Of a stretch of DNA of 64,000 nt, positions 46,857-57,847 are shown piece by piece (the stretch's first letter is position 1; every line of letters begins with the position of its first letter). Below the pieces are notes generated by a model. It worked only from the letters and a program-made list of their open reading frames with translations, was not told where the DNA came from and searched no databases. Origin of the DNA: Lepidodermella squamata. Taxonomy: Eukaryota; Gastrotricha. The stretch lies in contig JBLDXI010000003.1 of NCBI GenBank assembly GCA_047495785.1, positions 1,922,001-1,986,000 on the forward strand, given 5' to 3'. Position numbers and translations under genes: made by a program.

Positions 46857-48050
46857 TCAAAGATTAAACAGTGACAATACGACATTTTTCTCGTCAAAAT
46901 CTACATACTCTACAACTTCTGGAAAGAGGCTGGTTACTGCAAGCAGGAACTACAATGGCAGTAATGCACCTCTAAAACCTCTCGCAATCATAAACGTACT
47001 ATCTTGAACACCGATTATCTTCTAGCCATAGACAAATAATAAGAAACTGGACACTCACACATGTTAAATAGTCCAAAATTTTGTTTTTATCCGCACACTC
47101 ACTCTGGGTTATCATTGCGACGTCAGTTTTCATATTCGGAAGCTCACAAAACTTTGCATCGATCCCGTGTATCATTCTGGAATATGATGCAGGCTCTTAA
47201 AGTTTTTAAAGGCGTGATTTTTTAGTAAATAATTATGATTCAGCTTAAAAATCTATATGGCTGAATAGAGCGTGAGCTACTGCCTTTTATGATAACGTCT
47301 CCTCTACAGCCGATGAAAACTGTCGTTGCAACGCCAGGAAATAGTGAGGGCTACAATTCGAAAATGTCCTTGAAACTGGGCTCAAGAAGGAATTTTAAAC
47401 AAAAATTAATAATTTTGGCAGTATTGAAATTATAAGAAGACATTCCTCAACCTTTTCGGACTACCACGACACACGACATTTGTTACGAACAAGTTTATTT
47501 GTCGCGGTAGTCCGAAAAGGTTTAGGAATGTCTTCTTATTATATTTTATATTCACACACGCGACAATCTTACTTTTCAAGTTCAATATTGGAATGGCTTG
47601 ATTTTCCATTTTCTTATTATTTGTCTATGCTTTCAGCAACATTTCGACTTTATTCAATCAAATTCTTACTTGCATCACGACAATTTTTATGAATTGGAAA
47701 ATAAAAGACTTCCCTCGGATATCAGTCTGCTGCAAGTTTGTAGAGTCACGTAAAAGCAGCTGAACACATACATGATAACATTTAAGCAATGAATACCCAA
47801 GCATACATAATAATGCTCAGGTTTTAGCTAACTGCCGTGATCAGCGGTGCCAATTGCTGGCTCATCTGGCTGACAGCTCTTAGCGGTTTATCCTTTTGAC
47901 ATCGCCCAAGTCCTACTTAATTTGACCTGCATCAATAATCCTAGCCAAGAATACTCAACGCTTGACTGGAGGAACATAAAGACACTAAAGCGCAAATGTA
48001 TCGTTGCAATTTGTCATACCCTCTTTCATAGGCGCGTTTCAGTTTTCAGA
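46857..48050. other. Non-coding stretch before the GH17 genes
   Basis: AT-rich, no supportable gene. It contains a short fold-back at 47431-47541. The last few hundred bases are the presumed promoter of the gene starting at 48051. Confidence 0.5.
47431..47541. repeat. Short fold-back element, ~40-bp arms
   Basis: TAAGAAGACATTCCTCAACC on the left (from about 47432) is mirrored by GGTTTAGGAATGTCTTCTTA ending near 47538. The arms continue to CCTTTTCGGACTACC / GGTAGTCCGAAAAGG around a loop of about 30 bp. Non-coding. Confidence 0.6.
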
Positions 48051-49049
48051 ATGTGCTCTCAGCTGATTTTCTTCTTACTAATAGCAATCAATGCAGCCCA
48101 TGTATGATGAATTAGCAATACTAGAATATAATTGATATCTGGATTAATCTCACAGGCAATTACCTTTGCTGGCGGGGTCGGTTACTCTCCATTCCACATG
48201 GACGAGTACTACAACGGCACGATCGAGCAATACACCGCTGGTATTGATCAGGATTTTGCACAGATCAAACAGTTCTATGGCTACGTCCGAACTTACGCTA
48301 CGAAGCGAAGGGGAGTAGCTTTAGCTCCTATTGCAGCTAAGCATGGTTTAAAGTTGTATCTAGGGCTCTTTGTTACTAGGGATTCTTGGTACCAAGAGCA
48401 GTTTGATGCAGCTGTCGAGGCTGCGAAATACAACAGAAGTGCTATTGAGGCAATTATTGTTGGAAATGAATGCTTCCCCGATCCTTTCTCTGCTGATGAG
48501 ATGATCGAGAGAATCCAGGCTCTGCGCAAGAATTTGACAGCTGAAGGTATCACTGACATTCCGATCGGTACCGTTCAGACGATTGGAGACTGGGCACCGA
48601 AAGACGACCCGATTCGACTTGCGGATGCGCAGAAATTGGGCAAGGCTAGTGACATAATTGGCGTGAATATCTACCCCCTCTACAGTTCGAATTATGACCC
48701 GGCTAAACCAACCGCGTCGCTTAACTCGAACTGGAACAGAATGATGGACATCGGCGGCCATCCTGCTGAGAAGATTCGCTTGACAGAAACAGGCTGGCCA
48801 ACAGATGGAAGCGACACGCCAACCTCTGGCAATATTCCCAGCATTGCTAATTCTATCAATTATTTCCGCGGCTTCCAGGCCTGGCGGCCCACGCGCGGTA
48901 AAGACGGGGCTCCTGCGTTCTGGTTTGCATTTTACGACTCGAATCCGAGGGAAGGAAATGGGTACAAGAAGTTTTTTGGACTGCGCGACTACAAGCGGCA
49001 GGTCAAAGCGGGAGCCCCAGCCGAATACCCGCCTGCTCTGGCTAAATAA
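48051..49049 (+). CDS. Secreted glycoside hydrolase family 17 (beta-1,3-glucanase-like), paralogue 1
   Basis: Exon 1 (48051-48101) encodes the signal peptide MCSQLIFFLLIAINAAH; a 54-bp intron follows; exon 2 (48156-49049) encodes the enzyme, 314 aa in all. The sequence fits GH17: an N-terminal GGVGYSP strand, IIVGNE with the probable acid/base glutamate (about residue 122), GVNIYPLYSSN, and LTETGWPT with the nucleophile glutamate (about residue 228). It probably cleaves beta-1,3-glucans outside the cell, for digestion or defence against fungi. GH17 is known mainly from plants, fungi and some bacteria, so horizontal origin is likely. The intron and the flanking animal genes argue against contamination. 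AATAAA overlaps the stop codon. Confidence 0.85.
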
Positions 49050-49471
49050 AAAGTATCCATCCTTCAGATAAACTGCAATTTATTGGACCTGCTTTATCTT
49101 TATCCCATCTTTTTCGGTAGAGCTCTGTTTTCTGTTTCAGCTCTGTTACATTCAGTAAATGAATGGATTTTATTTCCTCCTTTAGTTGGCATGTCCCATT
49201 TGGCGACTTTTTTAAGCGAAAAAACGGGTTAAATTGGGCTTGTGTAAACATCCTCTCCAATACGTCTTCCACCTGATCCTGTCCTCAGAAATAAGGCTAC
49301 ATAAACTCTTGAGTAAACACGTATAACCGAATAAATTAGCTTTGACCTCGCATAAAAAGCCACACGTCCTCGTTAGTAATTAGGCCTGAATAGAGTTTGT
49401 CATGCATGATAAATGATTATCGAGTATATAATTGCTCAGTTTCGAGATACATGAAGCAAGAATAATAAAAA

Positions 49472-50496
49472 ATGTCAACTAAATTACTTGCCCTAGTTTT
49501 TGGACTTGCAGCAATTGAGTCGTCCATGGTAAGCAGCCATTCTTAACTGTTCAATCACACGATAAAGCATTTATGTTTTAGGCGATTTCCTTTGCTGGAG
49601 GGGTCGGTTACTCCCCATTCCATATGGACGAGTACTACAATGGTACTAGTGAACAATACGCTGCAGGAATCGATCAAGATTTCGCACAAATCAAGCAGTA
49701 CTATCTCTATGTTCGAACGTACGCCACAAAGCGTAAAGGAGTAGCTTTCGCTCCTATTGCAGCTAAGCATGGTCTTAAACTCTACCTTGGCCTCTACGTC
49801 ACTAAGGAATCTTGGTATCAAGAGCAGTTTGATGCAGCTGTCGAGGCTGCGAAATACAACAGAAGTGCTATTGAGGCAATTATTGTTGGAAATGAATGCT
49901 TCCCCGATCCTTTCTCTGCTGATGAGATGATCGAGAGAATCCAGGCTCTGCGCAAGAATTTGACAGCTCAAGGTATCACTGACATTCCGATCGGTACCGT
50001 CCAGACCATTGGAGACTGGGCCCCGAAGAATAACCAGACCCGCCTCGCCCAGGCTCAGAAACTTGGCCAGGCGAGTGATATTATCGGGGTCAATATCTAC
50101 CCGCTGTACAGTTCAAACTACGACCCGAAAAAGCCGACTTATTCCTTGAATCAGAACTGGAACCGAATGATGGATACCGGCGGCTATCCTGCCGACAAGA
50201 TTCGCTTGACTGAAACTGGCTGGCCGACGAATGGTACAGACAAACCATCGTCGGGAAATGTGCCAAATATCACGAATTCCGTCAATTACTTCCGCGGATT
50301 CCAAGCGTGGCGACCAAATCGTGGTAAGGATGGAGCGCCTGCCTTCTGGTTTGCGTTCTACGACGCCAATCCGAGGGAGGGCACTGGTTACAAGAAATTC
50401 TTCGGCTTGAGAGACTACAAGCGACAGGTCAAACCAGGAGCTCCTGCAGACTACCCGCCAGTCGCGAATCCGCCGAATTACCCGACATTTGGCTGA
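49472..50496 (+). CDS. Secreted glycoside hydrolase family 17 (beta-1,3-glucanase-like), paralogue 2
   Basis: Exon 1 (49472-49528) encodes the signal peptide MSTKLLALVFGLAAIESSM; the intron is 49529-49581; exon 2 is 49582-50496; the product is 323 aa. The intron sits at the same place as in paralogue 1, so it predates the duplication. The catalytic motifs VGNE and LTETGWPT are both kept. Compared with paralogue 1 it has a short C-terminal extension ending PPVANPPNYPTFG. A 182-bp stretch of exon 2 is identical to paralogue 1 but for one base, whereas the surrounding coding DNA has many silent changes. A poly(A) signal AATAAA is near 50512. Confidence 0.85.
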
Positions 50497-51081
50497 AAGC
50501 TGATTGCTGAGAATAAACAAATGGACTAATTGCTTTACCATTAATTTGTAATAATCACATGGTCTCATTTGCATTTTCCGGTAATTTTCGGATCTTCAGG
50601 AATTATGATTTTTAAGGCGGCTTTATTCTGGACTGTGGATGTAATAAAAATTCTATTATTTGTGTGTTAAGGCGGATATTTTTTATTTGTTTTATTTGCC
50701 CACGAACTTGTATATAGAAATCATGAAGGCGCGATTAATGCGCACATTCCTGAACAGGCGAGTGTATCGAGAAAAATAAACAAATCAAGTGAAATATGGA
50801 GCGCCAAGGAAATTGTTTGCTCTTCCGGCGTCAATAGTTACCCAGCTCACAAAGGTGTTGCGTCGTATCGATTTTCGTTTAGTCTCAGGTCTTAGAAATA
50901 AAGCCAAGGATTAAAATCTAACCCAATTCAAAACTATAAATATTTAACGCACAATTTTGAAAAACAAACCGTTCATTTTTTCAGTTTCGATCAATTTTCA
51001 TTTGGTTGTAGTTTTTTTGGCGAATTCGGGTCATTCTATATTTGCATTCAATTAATTTAGTTTATTTGCTCGCTGATAAAA
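50497..51081. other. Intergenic region, presumed promoter of the first TRPN gene
   Basis: 585 bp without a gene. A short phrase, ATGAAGGCGCGATT, occurs at about 50723 and again at the start of the TRPN gene (51088), so a small duplication of the 5' end may be present. Otherwise AT-rich and featureless. Confidence 0.4.
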
Positions 51082-54000
51082 ATGAGCATGAAGGCGCGAT
51101 TTAACGTAGCCGCTACAAAGGTGGCCAACGTATCGCGCCTGCACCTCGCCATGCAAAGCATATCTAGGACAGTATCGGCAGAATCAGAAGGCGATGAACG
51201 GCAGCGGGAGCAAGAGCAAGAAAAACAGCGGCGTGGCGATCATTCAGAAGAGCCGTCAGTAGCGTCGTCACAACTCAGCATCAGGTCAATCCACCAGAGG
51301 CCGAATTTTCTCCGCAGTTTTATACACATTCGAACAGCTGTACGGCGATTTCGTAGCCTCGGAAGAATGAACGACGACGCTATGTCGATCAGGACTCGCC
51401 TCAGTGCGATTTCTGATGAAGATTTGCTTGATTCTGCTTCGGTCTATCGGAGTAGCAGTGTTCCGGGTTTGAACAGGCTCGATCCGACCGAAGCTGCCTT
51501 GCGAGACCCAGCGATGGCCAAGAAATTGATGCTGATCGTAGCTGCGAAGAAGGGCGAATGGTCCTCGGTGGATTTGATGTTACGTGGCATGAAAAAACAC
51601 TCGTCACGCTTGAATGCGGCTGACCCAGCGACTGGAACGACGACGTTGATGCTAGCGTGTCAGCAGTCTCGGTTTTTGCTGGTTGGAAGAATGTGTGAGT
51701 TGGGGGCGTGGCTCAACCAGCGAGACGAGGAACGCAGAACTGCCTTGCACTACGCAGCTCGAGAAGGACATGAGGGTGGGCTGAGTTTTCAACCTTTGTC
51801 CTCCAAGTGCTCTTTCCTAACTATTTTTTCACACAGAAATAGTTAAGCTGCTTCTTCGCAACCAAGCAGATCCGAATTTGTTTGGAGGGGTAAGTAACGT
51901 AGTAGTTTATGTCTTTCATTCCACTTTCAAAATCATCAAGACATTTGAATTTTGAATTTCGGAATGTTATGCAATGCTTCTTCATTCTTCAGAAAGACAA
52001 TCAGCTGCCACTCCACATCGCAGCGTTGCGGACGGGACCCGGTGCTTTGGTCTCTGCGCAGCAACTACTTCGCTCCTCACTCAAAGAGTGCCGAACCAAA
52101 AAAGACCGACTTGGCAACCTGCCAATAACCTACGCTGTCGAAATCGGCAGCCACACTCTAGTGCGAGATTTACTACAACACTACGCAAAGGAGCAGGTTA
52201 CATGGCGGGACGAACACACCGGCGACTACTTGGTTCATATCGCCGCGAGGAAAAAATTCACTGAGATTATGAAATTACTATGTCTCCTGGGCGGCGCTGA
52301 TCCTAATGTTCAAAATTTAGACGGGCAAACTCCATTACATATTTCGGCGAAATTAGGCGATGAAGCTATGTTTAGGATGATGCAGTCATTTCGACCTAAC
52401 CCGGATTTGATTGATAAAAAGGAGCGAAGTCCTCTCCACGTTGCGGCCGAACACGGCCATGCTGAGATTGTCGAAAGTCTCGTCGAGAGATTTCGCGCTA
52501 ATGTCCATATGAGGACTAAGGATGGTTCAACGCTGATGCACCTTGCGGCTGATAAAGGATTCACGGATGTCGTGCTGGCCTTCATCAAGCGAGGGGTGAC
52601 GCTGAATATGCCGAATAAGGCCGGTGCGTTGTGTTTACACGCGGCGGCGCAGAATGGGCACATTAAGGTTGTGCGCACCCTGATTAAAAATGGCGCATAT
52701 TTGGATGCAAGGACGCGCGATGGCTACACTGCGCTGCATCTATCGGTTCTTCATACGAGGCCAGAAATCATACAAACGCTTCTAGGTAAGAAAATTTGGT
52801 AAGAGAATGTATTGCATAAGTGTGTAATGAGCTCGTATGAATTTTCAGGCCAAGGTGCAAAAGTTGACCTCAAAGGTGGTCCTCTTCGCGAGACCCCACT
52901 CCACATCGCAGCTCGTCTCCCCGAAGGCTACCTATGCGCAGATATGCTCATCAAAAGCGGCGCCGGTGTGAACAACACTACTGATGAAACCCTCGAAACG
53001 CCCCTACACATCGCGGCCAAAAGTGGTATGATCGATCTATTGAAATTGCTTCTTGAGGAAGGCGCCGATCCTATGCGAATGAACAAATCCGGCGAGTCAG
53101 CCCTACATATGGCCGTTCGGCATTGCCACTTCGAAATCGCAAAGGCCATTATTCAGTTCGTCAACTCAATTTCATCAGGTCGAGAGGCGACTAATTTGGT
53201 GAACTTGTCGAATAATGAGGGCGAAACTTGTTTCCATCTCGCCGCCGAGCTTGGCAAGTCGCAGATGCATCATCCATTTGAAGACGTCGACATTATCCGG
53301 CTTTTGCTTGAAAATGGGGCTGATCCTTTGGCAAATTCTAAATTGACGAATGAATCATCGCTGCATTACTGTGCGCGGTCGGGGAATCCGGAGATTTTTC
53401 ATGAGATTGTTCGACATTTGAAGCATAATTTCCAGACAGCTTGTAACAGACAGGATCGCATGGGCTGGTCGCCGGTTATGACTGCGTGCTATTCGGGACA
53501 TGCTTCTGTGGCGGAAATTTTACTGGCTAATGGGGCCAGGGCGGATGTGTTTGATGAGGTAAAGGAGACAATTTTCGAAGTTTGGAATTTTATTTATTAT
53601 CTATTCCCAGTTTGGAAAAGCTGCTCTGCATCTTGCGGCTGAGAATGGTCACGGTTCGTGCTGTGAGATCCTCCTTAAATACAAAGCATTCGTCAATGCC
53701 AAGTCTAAACTCGGAATTTCAACCCTCCACTACGCCGCACTGAGTGGCCATGCCGAGTTGGTTGGTCTTCTTATTCGAAAGTACAACGCTTCCATCAATG
53801 CGCTGTCCTTGGATAAGAAAACGCCGCTGCATATGGCAGCTGGAGCTGGACGAAAGGAAGTCTGCCAGCTGCTGATGAATCTGCGAGCAGATGCGGATGC
53901 AATAGATGCGGTAAATACATTTTCGTTTCTTGTGAACATACAATTTTGAAAATGTTGAATACAGCTTGGTCAAACGCCGCTTCATTTGGCTGCGGAAAAC

Positions 54001-57000
54001 GACCATTCGGAAGTTGTAAAATTGTTTATAAGATACAAACCTGAACTTGTCACAGCTGCGAGCAAGGTAAAAGCAGTTTTTCCTAAATTTACAAGAAAAA
54101 TTGATGAAATTACCGAAAATTACGTCTTGATTGATAATTCCAGAGTGGCATGACCTGTGCTCACATTGCGGCAAAGAATGGAAGTGAAGCCGTTATAAAA
54201 TTGCTTATGCAATTCAACAAATCCTTGGTCACAACCGTTCGGAATCCTGTTAATGAAGCTTTGCCCCTTCATCTCGCCGTGAGCGCGTCGCACGAGTACG
54301 TTGTTAGGCTTCTAATTGATGCTGGCTCATCGCCTATTGCTGAAAACCACGAGGGAATGACTGCTATTCACATGGTAAAATAAGCAAACAAAATTCGCGC
54401 TTTTTCATTATTTTGACCAACAATTTAGGCGGCAAAAGAGGGGGATATGGAGGTTCTACAGGCTATTATTGCTAGTTCTCCCCGTGGAGCATTGAAAACT
54501 AACAGTTTAAAGGTAAGAACTCATTTCGGAAAATTTCCTATTTTCACAGAAATTATATTTAGAATGGAATGTCTCCGCTACATTCCGCGGCATTTTACGG
54601 CAAGTCCGAGATTGTTCGCGAGCTTCAAACTCGAGTCGACGTCAACTCGAAAACGGACCTGCCTCAAATGCCTGGCGTGGTCAGCGATCCAAGTTTGAGA
54701 GCTCTGATCAGCGCTGATGTAAGATAGATCTACATCAATTTTCAGATTTCTATTATTTCCACTTCTAGCATGGCTTGACTCCTCTTCATATGGCGTCTTA
54801 CAGTGGCCATGAAAACGTCGTTCGATTGATCCTTAATAACTCAAGTGTCCAAACCGAAGCATTCTCGGCATTATTAGCCCGAGTGCCTTTACATTATGCC
54901 TGCCAACATGGACATCTCGTAGTAGTAAGCCTTTTGATGTCCCGCTCGGCTGGTCACCTTCGGGCTGAGGACAAAAACGGCTGTACTCCTCTACATCTCG
55001 CCGCTGAGAATGGCCACGCCGAAATGGTTTCGACGCTATTAGCCCAAGGGTCTGATATCAGTAAGGCGGACGCTGATGGCCGAACAGCGTTGCATTGTGC
55101 TGCTGGGAATGGTCATTTAGTCGTAGCTCAGATCCTACTCGAAGCAGGAGCTGTTGCTAATGCAAAGACGAAAGACAACAAAACACCCCTTGCTCTTAGC
55201 GCGAAGGGTGGCCATACCCAGGTCTTCTATTTCCTGTTGAAAAAAGAGCATGATACTGATGAGCTGATTGAGGACAAAGCCTTCCTGATGGATCTGATGC
55301 TTTGCGGAAAGCAGAATCAAAATCAGATCATTGATGAATTCATCCTTCATTCAAAAGCCCCGTTAGATACGGCGGTCAAGTTAGCTGAGCTGTTCCATGG
55401 TTTGGCTTTGAGGGAGAAGGAAAGGGCGAAAGATTTGGGCGAAATTTCCCGTCACTGCGAACGCATGGCTGCCGAGCTCATCGGAATCGCATCAACCATT
55501 GCCCCTCCTGCAGTAATTCTCAGGGCTACAGACACTAAGGGGAAGCAAATGTTGGATATTTTGCTGCAGTACGATATGAAAGAGGTCGTTGAGCACGCGG
55601 CTGTTCAGCGGTATTTGAGTGACATTTGGGCTGGGCCGATGACTAACTGGTCGATGGGTCGTCTGTCGCTGCTCTTCTTCGGCTTCTTGACATGCCCACC
55701 ATTGCTGTGCTACTTTTGTCTACCATTCAAGCATCATAATTATCACCACATTCCCATCATCAAATTCATGGCGATGCTTACGTCTCATTTGTACTTGATC
55801 GCACTTCTTTCGGTTGTAGCTGCCGTCCCACTTCATCCGATAGTTTACCGAGAGGATTTATATCCCATATGGTGAAATTGTTAATGTTTTATATTCCTAA
55901 TTTCTAAGCTTGGTCGAAACAAATAGGTACGAGCTACTTTGCTTAGCCTGGGTATCCGGAATGCTAGTAGCTGAGTTGACTCGCCAAAATCGGTCGACAG
56001 GACTCGGAATGTTGCGATTCATTATCATCGGCTGTTCAATGGTAGCGATATTCCTTCATATTGGGGCAATAATTGCGGAGTAAGGAATCGAATTTTGTTC
56101 TCTTTCCTAGTAAAAGATGTGATAATTTTTTCTTCAGTGATGTTTATAACGACCGGCCCTCTGCAGCCATAATAATGTATCTGCGAAATTTCATGCTGTC
56201 TCTTGCACTTCTTGTGGCCATCGTTATGATCCTGGGTCTGTTATTCCCAAGTTTAGCTATAAATAATGCTGACCTGATTTGATTTTCAGATTTCCTTCAG
56301 ATTCATCACCTGTTCGGCCCCTTCGGCATCATAATTCTCAACGTTATGGTTGATCTTATGATTTTCATAGTGGTCCTGTTCCTTTTCTTGATTGCATTTA
56401 CATTCCTGATTTGCTGCTTGTTCGCGCCGATCAAAAAAGATCCAATGCCTGCCGCGAATACGACAAATATGACGAATATGACAAATCAAACCATCGCTGA
56501 TTCTGGCCAATTGCCTCTTCTGAATATTTCAAATTCAAGCAGCGAGCCGATTATTTCCTCCGGCTCGGGAGAAGGGCCTGAGGAAATTCCTGTAACAACG
56601 ACTCAATCTGGATCAACACGAAAAAAACGAGAAGCAGAAAAAAGTGATGAGAACTCAAGCAAAAAGAGCCAACCTTCCTGCAAGCCACGAACGGAAAAGG
56701 ATACTGGTGGCGAGAAGTTGAAGCGCAAGAAAAGGGACGCTGATCAAAAGCCAGATTACACGGCTTATGGCCGTGTTATTGTCAATACAGACGATCTCAC
56801 TTACATGAGTAATGAGTTAGTTAATTTAATAATTTTATTTCAATTTATTGGTTTGAACTGGCTGGTTAATTCTCCAGAGATCCTCAAACGTTGATCGAGA
56901 TTTTCTTAGCGCTGTACTGGGCGATGTTTCAAATGCTTGACTATCCAGGGGCTCTTCCTCAGATCAAGAATGGCCCGGCCTGGGCTGATACCCTCTATTT

Positions 57001-57646
57001 GATTTACATCTTCATGTGGCTCACGATATCTGGGATAGTCCTACTGCCTCTTCTCATCGCTATTCTGACTGAAACGTACAAAATGGTTCATATGAGATCT
57101 GAGACCGAGTGGAAATTCGTCAGAGCTACTTTGATACGAGACATGATCAAGTTACCTGCGGCTCCTACTCCCCTCAACCTCATTGTCAGGCCGTTTCTCT
57201 ATCTTAGATCTGTTCATAAGCACAAAAGTAAGAAATAATTTCATTTTACTCATAATTAACTCGGATTTCTTAACAGAGCTGATGTGCACACCTTACGCGC
57301 AATATTATTTGGATGAGGACGAGCATGAAGGAGCTGATGAACTCCTGCAGACCCCAGAAGCGTCTGGTGCCCAATCTGGCGCGGCAGGTAAGATTTCTCA
57401 GTCATCTCAGACCTGTTGATCCTATATGATGCCTTTTGATCAGGAAATACCGGCGCAGCGACTGAACAGAAGAGCATTGGTTTAGAGCTTCTAGAGAACG
57501 TTTTAGATTGGTCTATTGTTGTAAGGCGTTATCGATCTGGTATCAAGGGAGAAACGGACGAACAAATGGCTGAGGAGGAAGAGCAGGCCGAGCTCGAGAA
57601 AGAGGAAGGCGCGGCTGAGGCGGCTGCCGCTGCGCCAAATGCTTAA
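51082..57646 (+). CDS. TRPN channel (NOMPC/TRP-4-like), paralogue 1
   Basis: Sixteen exons close in frame to 1,885 aa: 51082-51775, 51837-51889, 51993-52785, 52849-53558, 53611-53910, 53965-54066, 54144-54374, 54429-54512, 54563-54719, 54770-55871, 55927-56079, 56138-56235, 56290-56808, 56880-57227, 57277-57387 and 57444-57646. A ~140-residue N-terminus precedes roughly 28 ankyrin repeats (to about residue 1205), the TRPN hallmark. Then come linker helices, the pre-S1/S1-S4 segments (FMAMLTSHLYLIALLSVVA..), S4-S5 HHLFGPFGIII, S5, a ~130-residue turret, the pore (LALYWAMFQMLDYPGALP), S6 and a TRP helix (ETEWKFVRATLIRDMIK). It would be a mechanically gated cation channel in sensory neurons, tethered through the ankyrin spring. 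Odd points: a glycosylation-rich, basic turret with two RKKR motifs, and an acidic/Ala-rich C-terminus. Confidence 0.88.
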
Positions 57647-57847
57647 ACATTTCACAGTAGAATTCGATATTTTTCTGTCCCAACTTCCGTCTCACATGAC
57701 AAACTGTCACACGTTCAATCCTGTTTTCGCTCTCTGAGAGTGGTATTGTGATCTGTAAAATGTATGACTTCCTTAGCAATAGCAACCATCGAAGGCAATA
57801 AATAGCACGATTCTCGGCGTATTCTGTTTATTCACCACAAGTCAAAC
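57647..57847. promoter_or_regulatory. Very short gap between the two TRPN genes with poly(A) signal
   Basis: Only 201 bp separate the stop codon of paralogue 1 from the start of paralogue 2. AATAAA at 57797-57802 lies about 45 bp before the next ATG, and a possible splice acceptor (CACAAG) immediately precedes it. Such spacing is what nematode operons with trans-spliced downstream genes look like; separate promoters are not excluded. Confidence 0.45.

Noticed and set aside
48051-50496. Fungal or bacterial contamination as the source of the GH17 genes
   Set aside because: The genes have short spliceosomal introns, are a diverged tandem pair, and sit between a transposon and animal TRPN genes on the same contig.
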